Positions 36,136 to 44,749 of a stretch of 64,000 nucleotides of DNA are shown here, piece after piece. Under the pieces are notes generated by a model. It made no database searches and had not been told where the DNA came from. It saw only the letters and a list, made by a program, of their open reading frames with translations. The position numbers were made by a program, and so were the translations under genes. Position 1 is the first letter of the stretch. Every line of letters begins with the position of its first letter. The stretch lies in contig NZ_JAOEFX010000004.1 of the NCBI RefSeq assembly GCF_025421775.1, positions 248,001 through 312,000 of the forward strand. The letters run 5' to 3'. The stretch comes from Paenarthrobacter aurescens (GTDB lineage Bacteria > Actinomycetota > Actinomycetes > Actinomycetales > Micrococcaceae).

Positions 36136-37536
36136 ATGGCTGTTGGCGTCTTCGATCTGTTCTCGGTGGGTATTGGCCCGTCGAGTTCCCATACCGTGGG
36201 GCCAATGCGCGCCGGGGCGGTGTTCGCGCGCGAGCTTCTTGAGTCCGGGATGCTCGAATCCGTGGCAGGTTTGCGGGTTGATCTGTACGGTTCATTGGCC
36301 GCCACGGGCAAGGGGCACGGCACCTTCACGGCCGTCTTGCTTGGGCTCGAGGGCTTCGACCCGGAACAAATCCTGCCTGACGAGGTGGAGGAACGGCTCG
36401 CCTCCATCGCCGAGACGGGCAAGCTCAACCTGGCTGGCGGCGTGCTCCTCGACTATGCGGTGGAGGACATGGTGTTGCATCCGTTGACGGTGTTGCCGCG
36501 GCATACGAATGGGATGAAGTTTGCTGTGTCCGATGCTGCGGGGAACGTGGTGCGGGAGGCGACGTTCTTTTCGGTGGGTGGCGGGTTCATTGTCCGTGAG
36601 GGTGAGGAGAACGCGGCTCAGCAGGAGTTGGAGGAGACGAAGGCGGAGTTGCCGTTGCCGTTCAGGACGGCGGCGGAGTTGCTGGGCCGGTGCCAGTCCA
36701 AGGGGTTGGGGATCAGCGACATCATGTTCATCAATGAGCGGGCGTCCCGGTCGGAGGAGGAGATCCGGGAGGGTCTGTTGCATATCTGGTCCGTGATGGA
36801 AGCCTGTGTCGAAACGAGTTTGAAGCGTGAGGGTGTGCTCCCTGGCGGGTTGCGGGTCCGTCGTCGTTCTCCTGATTGGTTGGAGCGGTTGCTGAAGGAG
36901 GATAAGGACCGGAACGATCCGAAGTATTGGCAGGAGTGGGTGAACCTGATCGCGTTGGCTGTGAATGAGGAGAATGCCTCTGGCGGGCGGGTGGTGACGG
37001 CTCCGACCAATGGTGCTGCGGGGATCATTCCGGCGGTGCTGTATTACGCGTTGAATTATGCTCCGGGCATGGACAAGGCCACCCAGGCTGATAAGGACGA
37101 TGTGGTGGTGAAGTTCCTGCTCGCTGCTGGTGCGGTGGGTGTGTTGTATAAGGAGCAGGCGTCCATTTCGGGTGCTGAGGTTGGCTGTCAGGGTGAGGTG
37201 GGTTCGGCGTCGTCGATGGCTGCTGCCGGGTTGGCTGAGGTGATGGGTGGTACGCCGGGTCAGGTGGAGAATGCTGCGGAGATCGCGATGGAACATAACC
37301 TGGGGCTGACGTGTGATCCGATTGGGGGGTTGGTGCAGATTCCGTGTATTGAGCGGAATGCGATTGCTGCGGCGAAGGCGATCAACGCGGCGAAGATGGC
37401 GTTGTGGGGTGATGGGACGCATCGGGTGTCGTTGGATGAGGTCATTGTGACCATGCGTGAAACGGGCAAGGACATGTCCCATAAGTACAAGGAAACAGCG
37501 ATGGGCGGCCTCGCCGTCAACGTCGTCGAATGCTGA
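36136..37536 (+). CDS. sdaA: L-serine ammonia-lyase, iron-sulfur type, single chain
   Basis: 466 residues from the ATG at 36136, with GAGG 8 bp upstream. Starts [22 protein letters not shown] as in single-chain SdaA. The Fe-S cysteines sit in [32 protein letters not shown]. Converts serine to pyruvate plus ammonia, completing glycine-to-pyruvate catabolism. Codon use is unlike its neighbours: from about 36470 to 37440 leucine is mostly TTG and third positions shift to G/T, while the first 330 bp and the last 90 bp look normal. Confidence 0.95.
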   Translation: MAVGVFDLFSVGIGPSSSHTVGPMRAGAVFARELLESGMLESVAGLRVDLYGSLAATGKGHGTFTAVLLGLEGFDPEQILPDEVEERLASIAETGKLNLAGGVLLDYAVEDMVLHPLTVLPRHTNGMKFAVSDAAGNVVREATFFSVGGGFIVREGEENAAQQELEETKAELPLPFRTAAELLGRCQSKGLGISDIMFINERASRSEEEIREGLLHIWSVMEACVETSLKREGVLPGGLRVRRRSPDWLERLLKEDKDRNDPKYWQEWVNLIALAVNEENASGGRVVTAPTNGAAGIIPAVLYYALNYAPGMDKATQADKDDVVVKFLLAAGAVGVLYKEQASISGAEVGCQGEVGSASSMAAAGLAEVMGGTPGQVENAAEIAMEHNLGLTCDPIGGLVQIPCIERNAIAAAKAINAAKMALWGDGTHRVSLDEVIVTMRETGKDMSHKYKETAMGGLAVNVVEC

Positions 37537-37582
37537 CGCCAGACCCTCCTGCGAAACTGGAACACCAACAAGGAAGAAACTC

Positions 37583-38590
37583 ATGACACTCGCACCTGAA
37601 GGCCGTAAGTTGCTGCGCGTTGAGCAGCGTAACTCGGCGGTCCCGGTTGAACGCAAGCCCGAGTGGATCAAGGCCAAGGTCCAGATGGGCCCGGAGTTCG
37701 TCCAGCTCAAGAACCTGGTGAAGAAGGAAGGCCTGCACACGGTCTGTGAAGAGGCCGGCTGCCCGAACATTTTCGAGTGCTGGGAAGATAAGGAAGCGAC
37801 GTTCCTGATCGGCGGGTCCGAGTGCACCCGGCGCTGTGATTTCTGCCAGATCGATACCGGAAAACCGTCCCCGGTGGACATGTTCGAACCCACCAAGGTG
37901 GCCCGGAGCGTCCAGGCCATGCAGTTGCGCTACGCGACCGTGACCGGGGTGGCCCGTGATGACCTGGCCGATGAGGGTGTGTGGTTGTACGCCGAAACGG
38001 TCCGGAAGATCCACGAACTGAACCCGGGAACCGGGGTGGAGCTGCTGATCCCGGACTTCTCCGGCAAGCCCGAGCACATCGCGGCGATCTGTGATTCCAA
38101 GCCCGAGGTGTTCGCGCACAACGTGGAGACCGTGCCGAGGATTTTCAAGCGGATCCGTCCGGCGTTCCGGTACGAGCGGTCCCTGGATGTCATCACGCAG
38201 GGCCGGGACCTGGGCATGGTGACCAAGTCCAACCTGATCCTGGGCATGGGCGAGACGCGGGAGGAAATCTCCGAAGCCCTCCGGGACCTGCACGCTGCCG
38301 GGTGTGACCTGATCACGATCACCCAGTACCTGCGACCGTCCGAGCGGCACCTGCCGGTGGACCGGTGGGTCAAGCCGCAGGAGTTCGTTGACCTCCAGGA
38401 AGAAGCCCAGGAGATCGGGTTCCTCGGCGTCATGTCGGGCCCGTTGGTGCGTTCCTCGTACCGGGCCGGGCGTTTGTGGGCCACCGCGATGCGCAAGAAG
38501 GGCTGGGAAATCCCTGCCGCACTGGCCCACATCGAGTCCTCCGGAACCACCCGCCAGGAAGCCTCCACCATCCTCGCCGCCCACGGCTAG
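37583..38590 (+). CDS. lipA: Lipoyl synthase
   Basis: 335 residues from the ATG at 37583 (AGGAAG 7 bp upstream). Radical-SAM cluster motif [11 protein letters not shown] and the auxiliary-cluster cysteines [12 protein letters not shown] are both present, as is the C-terminal RSSYRAG that carries the serine ligand. Inserts two sulfurs into the octanoyl group on GcvH and 2-oxoacid dehydrogenases. Its place here links cofactor supply to glycine cleavage. Followed by a strong hairpin. Confidence 0.97.
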   Translation: MTLAPEGRKLLRVEQRNSAVPVERKPEWIKAKVQMGPEFVQLKNLVKKEGLHTVCEEAGCPNIFECWEDKEATFLIGGSECTRRCDFCQIDTGKPSPVDMFEPTKVARSVQAMQLRYATVTGVARDDLADEGVWLYAETVRKIHELNPGTGVELLIPDFSGKPEHIAAICDSKPEVFAHNVETVPRIFKRIRPAFRYERSLDVITQGRDLGMVTKSNLILGMGETREEISEALRDLHAAGCDLITITQYLRPSERHLPVDRWVKPQEFVDLQEEAQEIGFLGVMSGPLVRSSYRAGRLWATAMRKKGWEIPAALAHIESSGTTRQEASTILAAHG

Positions 38591-38637
38591 TCAGTGCTCC
38601 ACCACCCTCAGCGTCACCTGCTTGCCGCACCAGCCTC

Positions 38638-38679
38638 CGACGGCGGCCGGTTGCCTCCCAAGGCGACTGGCCGCCGTCG
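38638..38679 (+). terminator. lipA terminator hairpin
   Basis: Perfect 11-bp outer stem CGACGGCGGCC/GGCCGCCGTCG with additional inner pairing. No T-tract. Confidence 0.6.
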
Positions 38680-38726
38680 TGCGTTAAGTACGTGCGTTGA
38701 CGCCGTGCGTTAAGTACGTGCGTTGA
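38678..38726. repeat. Tandem 23-bp repeat
   Basis: Two identical 23-bp copies at 38678-38700 and 38704-38726, each containing GTGCGTTAAGTACGTGCG, separated by 3 bp. Within each copy GTGCGTT itself occurs twice. Confidence 0.85.
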
Positions 38727-39109
38727 GTCATGAACATGTGAGCATCGAACGCCAGCGCAGTTTTGCCTCAAGAATGGCACAATGTTGGCGCAGCCCGACA
38801 AAAAGGCGTGCCGGGCAGGGCGGTTCGGGCCTGGAAAGCAGCCTCCCCAAACTGAGTACACGTGGCCGCGCCAGTGCCAGTGAATCCGGCACACGTCCAA
38901 GTGGTCCGACCTCAAAACTGAGTACCCGCGTGCCCGATGAGCGTATTTCCGAGCCCTTGGTCGGACGCAAAAAAGGCGTACATCCGAGAGTAGCCACGGG
39001 TCAGCCCATGGTTGAACTATGGGGGCATCGCTTCATCCGCCAGCAACGGCCGGATGCTGGGGGTTGCGCTGCGGCTCCCCGGTACATCGATCAACCAAGG
39101 AGTCATATC

Positions 39110-39565
39110 ATGCGCAAACTTTCGAAGAAGAGCCGGATCACCGCCGCAGTCGCAGGCGTGGCGTTGGTGGCTGTGGGCGGCGGAGCGGCATACGCCTACT
39201 GGACCACGACGGGCTCCGGCAGCGGTTCGGCCACCAACTCGGCCGGCGGTGGAACTGTCACGCTGCACGCAACGTTCGTCGGAGGCCTCGCACCGGGCAA
39301 CCAGGTGCCGGTCGCGTACACAGCTGACAACTCGACGACGACTGGCACTGTCGTTGGAGCCCTGACCGCCAACGTGACCACCAACGTGGCCGGCTGTCTC
39401 CCGGCTTGGTTCGAGGTCACCGCAGTTACGACCAACACCTTGGTTGCGGCCAATGCCACCGGAACCTCCGTGGGCAGCGGGACGCTGAAGTTCAACGACA
39501 GCGGCACCGTCAACCAGGACGCCTGCAAGTCGGCAATCGTGACCGTCAACGTCACCAGCAGCTAG
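39110..39565 (+). CDS. Secreted TasA/camelysin-like protein with SipW-type signal peptide
   Basis: 151 residues from the ATG at 39110, which has AAGGAG 9 bp upstream. Basic n-region (MRKLSKKSR), hydrophobic h-region (ITAAVAGVALVAVGGG) and AAYAYWTTTGSGSG after it, the aromatic pattern of SipW-dependent signal peptides. The mature part is Thr/Gly/Val-rich and beta-predicted (GGLAPGNQVPVAYTADN) with two Cys (AGCLP, QDACKS). Similar in plan to the protein at 58811. Likely exported and possibly fibre-forming; function unproven. Followed by a strong hairpin and three more secreted-protein genes. Confidence 0.7.
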   Translation: MRKLSKKSRITAAVAGVALVAVGGGAAYAYWTTTGSGSGSATNSAGGGTVTLHATFVGGLAPGNQVPVAYTADNSTTTGTVVGALTANVTTNVAGCLPAWFEVTAVTTNTLVAANATGTSVGSGTLKFNDSGTVNQDACKSAIVTVNVTSS

Positions 39566-39575
39566 CCCGTCCATG

Positions 39576-39608
39576 CCGGGGACCACCCCTTTCGGGGAGG
39601 GTCCCCGG
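39576..39608 (+). terminator. Intercistronic hairpin after first secreted-protein gene
   Basis: CCGGGGACC/GGTCCCCGG stem with further inner C/G pairing. No T-tract; may attenuate read-through so the first protein is made in excess over the rest of the operon. Confidence 0.55.
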
Positions 39609-39663
39609 CCAGGCCTTGGCCACCAGGAACCCGTCCCCAACACCTCGTCCGAAAAGAGGCTCC

Positions 39664-40518
39664 ATGCAACCCCAGGCAACACGCATGAGGATGCCGTCCG
39701 GACGCGCGGGGGTTGCCGTTAAGGGGGTGCTCCTCAGTCTGTTGGTCGTCCTTGCATCTGTTGCATCCCTGGGTGCCAGCGGAGGGCAGAACAATGGGAA
39801 TGCGACCGGGGCCAAGGAGACGAAGGGCATTATCGTGGCCGTTTCCCCATCAAGCCGCAGCCTGGACCAAGGACAGTCGGCGGCGTTCGATGTCACGATC
39901 TCATCGGCCGGAGGATTCGGAGGAACCGTGACCCTCTCAGCCGCGGGAGTCCCCTCCGGAGCGACGGCGGCGTGGTCGCCGTCGTCGGGCGTCTTTACCA
40001 GCGGTAGTTCCACGAAGGTGACGTTGACCGTCTCCACGAATCCCACCACACCGACCGGGAAGTTCGACTTCACTGTTACCGCAACCGGTGGCAACTTTCA
40101 GTCGAACGCTGCAAAGGCGCAGTTGCACGTGAAGGAAGTAAAGCGGAACTTCGGAATTTCGGGTTCGCTGACTGGCGCATTGGCCCCGGGGCTTTCGCTT
40201 CCCATCGACCTGCAGATCTCCAACCCGGAGAACAAGTCCATCGCGGTGACGAACTTGTCCGCGTCAATCAGCCAAGTGGTTCGTGCGCCGGGGGCCGTCG
40301 CGGCCGGGCTTCCCTGCGGTGCTGCCGACTACGCCATCACGCAGTACACCGGTACGTATCCGCTCACTGTCCAGCCAGGAGCAACGTCGCTGTCCGCATT
40401 GGGGGTTCCGCAAGGGAGTTGGCCCCGCATCAGCATGCTGGATACCTTGCTGCTTCAGGACGGCTGCAAGGGTGCGACGCTCGAATTCACCTACTCCGGG
40501 ACGGGACAGGCGAACTGA
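39664..40518 (+). CDS. Secreted Ig-like domain protein
   Basis: 284 residues from the ATG at 39664 with AGAGG upstream. Signal peptide at residues about 18-40 (AGVAVKGVLLSLLVVLASVA). One immunoglobulin-like beta domain (VAVSPSSRSLDQGQSAAFDV ... LTVSTNPTTPTGKFDFTVTA, residues about 55-150), then a second beta-rich region (NFGISGSLTGALAPGLSLPI) echoing the PG-containing turn of the flanking TasA-like proteins. Two Cys near the end (GLPCGAA, DGCKGA) could pair. Probably a structural surface protein of the same assembly. Function unknown. Confidence 0.65.
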   Translation: MQPQATRMRMPSGRAGVAVKGVLLSLLVVLASVASLGASGGQNNGNATGAKETKGIIVAVSPSSRSLDQGQSAAFDVTISSAGGFGGTVTLSAAGVPSGATAAWSPSSGVFTSGSSTKVTLTVSTNPTTPTGKFDFTVTATGGNFQSNAAKAQLHVKEVKRNFGISGSLTGALAPGLSLPIDLQISNPENKSIAVTNLSASISQVVRAPGAVAAGLPCGAADYAITQYTGTYPLTVQPGATSLSALGVPQGSWPRISMLDTLLLQDGCKGATLEFTYSGTGQAN

Positions 40519-40519
40519 C

Positions 40520-41026
40520 ATGAAAACGACAGCCCGCGCATTCACCACTGGACGGCTCGCACGAACTGCTGCTGCCACGGTGGCGCTTTGCGTCCTCGGC
40601 GGCACAGGGGCCGCCTACGCTTACTGGGCAAGCACCGGCGTTGGTGCGGGTTCGGCGGCCAACGGGACGATGCAAACGGTTATCGTGGACGCGCTCATCG
40701 CAGGGGACACCCCGCAGAACAGCCTCGTTCCAGGCGGAACTGCCGACGTCATCCTTCGGGCCACCAATCCCAATGCGCACGCCGTCACCATCTACGGGGT
40801 GGCAGCCAACGGTGCAGTGACCGCCGACGCTGCCCACGCAGCCTGCACCACCACCGGAGTGACGTTCACGCCGCCTCCCGTCCCGTTCTCACCCACGCTG
40901 ACCATCCAGCCAAACTCGTCCATCCTGCTGACGTTGCCGGGTGCTGCCAGCATGAGCACTGCTTCACTTTCGGCATGCCAGGGAGCCCAATTCCGCGTTC
41001 CCGTCACGCTGGAGGTGCGGAAATGA
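40520..41026 (+). CDS. Secreted TasA/camelysin-like protein, paralogue of the first gene
   Basis: 168 residues; ATG one base after the upstream stop codon. Signal segment LARTAAATVALCVLGGTGAA is followed directly by YAYWASTGVGAGSAANG, closely matching the AYAYWTTTGSGSG of the gene at 39110. Mature part shares the pattern SLVPGGTADVILRATNPN. Two Cys (AACTTTG, SACQGA). Its stop overlaps the next ATG (ATGA). Probably a minor or capping subunit of the same surface structure. Confidence 0.68.
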   Translation: MKTTARAFTTGRLARTAAATVALCVLGGTGAAYAYWASTGVGAGSAANGTMQTVIVDALIAGDTPQNSLVPGGTADVILRATNPNAHAVTIYGVAANGAVTADAAHAACTTTGVTFTPPPVPFSPTLTIQPNSSILLTLPGAASMSTASLSACQGAQFRVPVTLEVRK

Positions 41027-42294
41027 TCCGGCGCCGCAAGTCTTTGGGCGCCGCGGCGTCCCGGCCGGTAACCATGGGCAGGTGGGACCGCTTGGTGGTG
41101 ATCGTGGTGGGCATTCTCCTGGTCTCGTGGGGCGGGCCGGCCGCCAGCGCGTTCTGGAGCACGGTCAGCAGCAACCTCGGAGCGGCCAAGGCCAGCACCG
41201 TCAACCAAGGTGCCAAGCCGGTGGCCGTCGTCGGCGTTGCGGGCAGCGTGACGGTCACCTGGGCGGCAAGCACGACGGCGGCAGGACAGCCCGTGACAGG
41301 CTACAGCATCGCTCGCTACGCATCCGCCACGGGCGGCACCAAAGTCGCGGCCGCGGGTAGCTGCGAGGGAACTGTTGCCGCGCTGACGTGCACTGACACG
41401 GCGACAACCGGCACGTGGTACTACGCGGTCACGCCGATGCTTTCGCTGTGGCAAGGGACCGAGAGCCTGCGAAGCACAGGCTTAGTAGTGGACGCCACTG
41501 CCCCAGGCGCTCCAGTTGTCACCGCACCGGCCTACGTGACCGCCGGCAATGTGTCCAACGTCCCCGTTTCCGGCACGGCCGAAGCGAACTCCACTGTGGT
41601 GTTGACGGTGACGGACGTGGGTGCGGCACACACCGTGAGCCAGACCCGGACAGCGAATGGATCGGGAGCCTGGTCAGCCACCACATTGAACCTGACGACG
41701 TTCAACGCCGGAACAATTACCTACTCCGCTCGAGCTACTGACGCAGCTGGAAACACCGGTGCGCCAGGTACGGCGACGTCCGTCAAGGACACCACCGTCC
41801 CAACTGTTACCAACGTGCAGCTCAGCAACGGAGGAAGCCTGACGGGCAGAATCGAACGCGGCGACAAGGTGACCCTGTCTTTCTCCGAGGCCTTGGATGC
41901 GAGCAAGATGTGCAGTGCGTGGACAGATGACACCACTACGCAAACTCTTGACGACGACAACCAAGTCACTGTCTCCGTCACTTCGGCAGACATCCTCAGC
42001 GTTTCTGCCACCGGTTGCTCGACGCTCAAACTGGGCAACGTCGATCTTGGCAGCAACTACACCTCGCAAACGCTGACGTACAGGGGAACCAACGCCAGCG
42101 TATCGGTGCTGGAGTGGAACCCCGCGTCCAAGACAATAACCATCACTCTGGGTGCGCTGGTATCAGGCAACCCGATCTCGTCAACGCAGAGCGCAGACAA
42201 CGCTGCATTTACGCCGACGTCCGGATTGACGGATATCGCTGGCAACGCGCTCTCCACCTCCAAATTCACCAGCCCCACCACGTCCCGGTTCTAA
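41023..42294 (+). CDS. Large secreted multi-domain protein (FN3/Ig-like repeats)
   Basis: 423 residues; GGAGG upstream and ATGA overlap with the previous gene. N-terminal signal (RWDRLVVIVVGILLVSWGGP) followed by ASAFWSTVSSNLG, again an aromatic after the cleavage region. Domains by eye: fibronectin-III-like (about 60-145, GVAGSVTVTWAAS), Ig/HYR-like (about 150-250, VSGTAEANSTVVLTVTD), and a C-terminal SwmB-like domain (about 255-420, GDKVTLSFSEALDASKM). No sortase motif or C-terminal helix. It looks like an adhesin or a scaffold for the smaller subunits. Confidence 0.65.
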   Translation: MIRRRKSLGAAASRPVTMGRWDRLVVIVVGILLVSWGGPAASAFWSTVSSNLGAAKASTVNQGAKPVAVVGVAGSVTVTWAASTTAAGQPVTGYSIARYASATGGTKVAAAGSCEGTVAALTCTDTATTGTWYYAVTPMLSLWQGTESLRSTGLVVDATAPGAPVVTAPAYVTAGNVSNVPVSGTAEANSTVVLTVTDVGAAHTVSQTRTANGSGAWSATTLNLTTFNAGTITYSARATDAAGNTGAPGTATSVKDTTVPTVTNVQLSNGGSLTGRIERGDKVTLSFSEALDASKMCSAWTDDTTTQTLDDDNQVTVSVTSADILSVSATGCSTLKLGNVDLGSNYTSQTLTYRGTNASVSVLEWNPASKTITITLGALVSGNPISSTQSADNAAFTPTSGLTDIAGNALSTSKFTSPTTSRF

Positions 42295-42455
42295 GCCCCG
42301 CAGTTTATGTATGGATATGCCGCTACGATCCGTGATTCGAGGCACTATCTGTACGCAATTCCGGAGTAGCCCGGATCCCGGGGCGTAACCTTGGAGCGGA
42401 CGCCAGCGCCGTCGTCGTACGTTTGATCCTGCGACGAAAGGCGAGCCGCCCCTTG

Positions 42456-43517
42456 AAGGCTGTAGCGGAAATGTTCACGATGGGCCCTGGAAACAAGGAC
42501 CACCATCCCGCACTCCGTTGCGCTGTAGGTGTGTTTGTTCCGCTGATTACCTTGACGCTGATCGGTCGGTTGGACCTGGCGGTCTTTGCCTCGTTCGGTG
42601 CTTTCACTGGAATCTATGGCCGCAACGAGCCCCACAGCGTCCGCTTCCGCAGCCAGCTGCGTGCCGGCGGCTTCATGCTTTTGGTGATCCTCTTGGCCAC
42701 GCTCATGGCCCGCTTTGCCCAAGCCTTGGGGATCGAAGGGGCCGCGTATTCGTGGCTTTTGACGGCTGCGACCACCCTGGTGGCCGGTGTGTGCTCCGTG
42801 GTGGTTGCTGCCTGGCGGCTCCGGCCTGGCGGGTCCCTCTTTCACATCTTTGCGTTTGCTGCCATTGCGTCCATCGCAGCCCAGCCGCCCCTCTGGGAAG
42901 GGATGCTGGTGGCGGTCCTGACCACCGTGTTCTGCCTGTTGATTGGCATGTCCTCACGCGTTCTGAGGAGCCACCGGACACCGTGGAAGCGGCCCCCACG
43001 CATCCGTCACACCGTTGCTGAGCGCCGGGCCATTTGGCTTGAGGGAGGCGGCTACGTGGTGGCTGCGGGCCTTGCGGGAACCCTCGCGACGGTGGTGGGG
43101 GAGCGGCTCGGTTTCGGGCACACCTACTGGGCGATGGTTGCGGCCGTGGTCCCGCTGGTGGGCCACTCGACGCGTCACCGCGTGAGCCGTGGGATCCAAA
43201 GGATCGCAGGAACAGTGATCGGGCTGGTGCTTATGGCCGGCATTCTGTGGCTTAATCCCGCGCCGTGGGCCATGGTCCTGGTGATTGCGGCGTGCCAATT
43301 CGGGGCCGAGATGTTCATCGCCAGGCAGTACTTTGTGGCGCAGGTCTTCGTGACGCCGCTGGCGTTGATTGCCACGCTCCTGGCTGCGCCGGTGGACCCT
43401 GGTTTGCTCCTGCGGGACCGCATCATCGAGACCGTCATTGGTGCCGCCGTCGGCGTTGCCGTGGTGGTGGCCCCGGCGGTGTGGCGGAGGGCCCGGGCGG
43501 CGCGCGGAGCAGCCTGA
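42456..43517 (+). CDS. FUSC-family integral membrane protein
   Basis: About 353 residues if the TTG at 42456 is used; an upstream TTG at 42423 and an ATG at 42471 are alternatives and none has an ideal binding site. Eight to ten transmembrane helices in two halves, each with a FUSC-like pattern (FASFGAFTGIYGRNEP; YWAMVAAVVPLVGHSTRHR). Related to aromatic acid efflux (AaeB-like) and fusaric acid resistance proteins. Not obviously in an operon. Substrate unknown. Confidence 0.78.
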   Translation, partial: KAVAEMFTMGPGNKDHHPALRCAVGVFVPLITLTLIGRLDLAVFASFGAFTGIYGRNEPHSVRFRSQLRAGGFMLLVILLATLMARFAQALGIEGAAYSWLLTAATTLVAGVCSVVVAAWRLRPGGSLFHIFAFAAIASIAAQPPLWEGMLVAVLTTVFCLLIGMSSRVLRSHRTPWKRPPRIRHTVAERRAIWLEGGGYVVAAGLAGTLATVVGERLGFGHTYWAMVAAVVPLVGHSTRHRVSRGIQRIAGTVIGLVLMAGILWLNPAPWAMVLVIAACQFGAEMFIARQYFVAQVFVTPLALIATLLAAPVDPGLLLRDRIIETVIGAAVGVAVVVAPAVWRRARAARGAA

Positions 43518-43554
43518 GCCTGCCTCGCCGGTGCGGGGCCCGGTTGGACATATT

Positions 43555-43595
43555 TAGTAAGTACACATATAACTAGTTACCCAAGATACTTACTA
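43555..43595. promoter_or_regulatory. TAGTAAGTA ... TACTTACTA inverted repeat
   Basis: Perfect 9-bp arms at 43555-43563 and 43587-43595, ending 20 bp before the ATG at 43616. The arms resemble the TAAG half-sites at 6013 and 8699. Confidence 0.5.
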
Positions 43596-43615
43596 GTTGA
43601 AGGTGTGGAAAGACG

Positions 43616-44023
43616 ATGACTGTCGCACTGCGTGAACCCGGTTCCACATCATTGGCTGAACAAGCCGTTGACGTTGCCACCGAACAGGTGCTCCCCATGG
43701 GCCCCGTGCACTGCGGTTCGCACATGGCCATCTCCGCGGGTCCCACGTACGACTCCATGAAGTGGGTCTCCGTGGAGCCTGTCTGGCCGGAATGGGCATG
43801 CGGCTGCGGCTTCCGGATGGATATCGACGCCGTGGACCCCGTGAGCGCCGTGTGGATTGCGGCCCTTCGCCGCCAGAGCCTTGAGCACGAGCTCGCCATC
43901 GCGCAGAACACCCTCGAGCTGGCCTTCAACAAAGCAGTTGATGCCGGCATCGAACCACAGGCTTTGGCGGAGGTAGCCGGAGTGCCGGCCATCGAAGTCG
44001 AAACGCTCCTACGGCGACACTGA
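43616..44023 (+). CDS. Hypothetical protein with Cys/His cluster
   Basis: 135 residues. The N-terminal half has HCGSH and WACGCGF, spaced so as to form a possible zinc ribbon. The C-terminal half is helical (LEHELAIAQNTLELAFNKAV) and ends with IEPQALAEVAGVPAIEVETL, which resembles a helix-turn-helix. It could be a small DNA-binding or adaptor protein, but no family is recognised. Confidence 0.62.
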   Translation: MTVALREPGSTSLAEQAVDVATEQVLPMGPVHCGSHMAISAGPTYDSMKWVSVEPVWPEWACGCGFRMDIDAVDPVSAVWIAALRRQSLEHELAIAQNTLELAFNKAVDAGIEPQALAEVAGVPAIEVETLLRRH

Positions 44024-44092
44024 TGTGAACTTCGGCTGTCCGCGCGGATCGCGGAGCCGTGAATTAACCACCTAAGAAAGAGAGAATGAAAA

Positions 44093-44353
44093 ATGGGAAT
44101 CATTGGTTGGATTGTTTTGGGTTTGATTGCCGGAGCCATCGCCAAGGCCATTAAGCCTGGCAACCAGGGCGGCGGCTGGATCGCTACGCTCCTGCTCGGC
44201 GTCGTCGGCGCCCTCCTGGGCGGCTGGATCGGCAGCGCACTCTTCAACGTGGGCATCAACCAGTTCTGGTCGCTGTCCACGTGGCTGCTTGCAATCGGCG
44301 GCTCACTGATCGTCCTCATCATCTGGGGACTGCTCACGCGCAAGAAGGCCTAA
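44093..44353 (+). CDS. GlsB/YeaQ/YmgE-family stress membrane protein
   Basis: 86 residues, three transmembrane helices. MGIIGWIVLGLIAGAIAK and the glycine-rich second helix (LLLGVVGALLGGWIG) are the family pattern (transglycosylase-associated family). Often induced by general, acid or envelope stress. A strong AAGAAAGAGAG purine stretch precedes the ATG. Followed by a bidirectional terminator. Confidence 0.88.
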   Translation: MGIIGWIVLGLIAGAIAKAIKPGNQGGGWIATLLLGVVGALLGGWIGSALFNVGINQFWSLSTWLLAIGGSLIVLIIWGLLTRKKA

Positions 44354-44366
44354 CCGCCTGAATGCC

Positions 44367-44400
44367 AAGAGGCCTCGACGCTGCTGCGTCGGGGCCTCTT
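44367..44400. terminator. Bidirectional terminator
   Basis: AAGAGGCC-T-CGACGC/GCGTCG-G-GGCCTCTT hairpin with TTCG after it on + and AAG.../CTTGG context on -. Sits between convergent genes ending at 44353 and 44424. Confidence 0.75.
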
Positions 44401-44423
44401 CGCTGTCTTCAAGCAGGCGACAA

Positions 44424-44720
44424 TCAGCGTGCCAGGATCTTCGCTTTCTGCGCCTGGAACTCTTTGTCACTGAGGACGCCGGCGCTTTTCAGCTCCCCGA
44501 GCTGCTTGAGTTGGGCGAGCATGTGATCGGTCGGATCGACGGCGGCCGGTGCAGCCGGCGGGGACGGCGGCACTGGCAGATACGCGGGCGGCGGCTGGCT
44601 GCCGGCTGCCGCGGCTGCAGCAGCATCCTCGGCGGCAAAGCGTTGTTGTTGCCTGCGTTGCGTGCGGCCAAGGATCGAACCGACGACGGCGGCACGGCCT
44701 GCGGTCCTGAATAGACCCAC
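44424..44720 (-). CDS. SHOCT-domain protein
   Basis: 98 residues from the GTG at 44720 (GGGAG 8 bp upstream). N-terminal GLFRTAGRAAVVGSILG is a short amphipathic or membrane-associated stretch, then an Ala/Pro-rich linker, then a C-terminal SHOCT motif (QLKQLGELKSAGVLSDKEFQ). SHOCT modules are thought to mediate oligomerisation or membrane association. Last gene of the leftward operon, 29 bp after the aminopeptidase. Confidence 0.8.
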   Translation of the reverse strand: MGLFRTAGRAAVVGSILGRTQRRQQQRFAAEDAAAAAAAGSQPPPAYLPVPPSPPAAPAAVDPTDHMLAQLKQLGELKSAGVLSDKEFQAQKAKILAR

Positions 44721-44749
44721 AGTGGACTCCCTTCGCTGGGTGTTTCGGG

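Larger units (their letters stand above)
38591..39109 (+). other. Non-coding gap upstream of the secreted-protein operon
   Basis: 519 bp without a credible gene. It contains the lipA hairpin, a 23-bp tandem repeat, two copies of AAACTGAGTAC (38849-38859 and 38915-38925) and two copies of an A-run followed by GGCGT (38799-38809, 38968-38979). The start region may be a long regulated leader for the genes at 39110-42294. Confidence 0.5.

Noticed and set aside
36292..37920. 542-codon open frame on the minus strand across sdaA and lipA
   Set aside because: Spans the gap between two clearly real genes in antisense; its Arg/His/Thr-rich translation reflects the TTG-rich codon use of sdaA.
38678..38726. 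Possible minimal CRISPR array
   Set aside because: Only two copies with a 3-bp gap; no spacer-length intervals and no cas genes.
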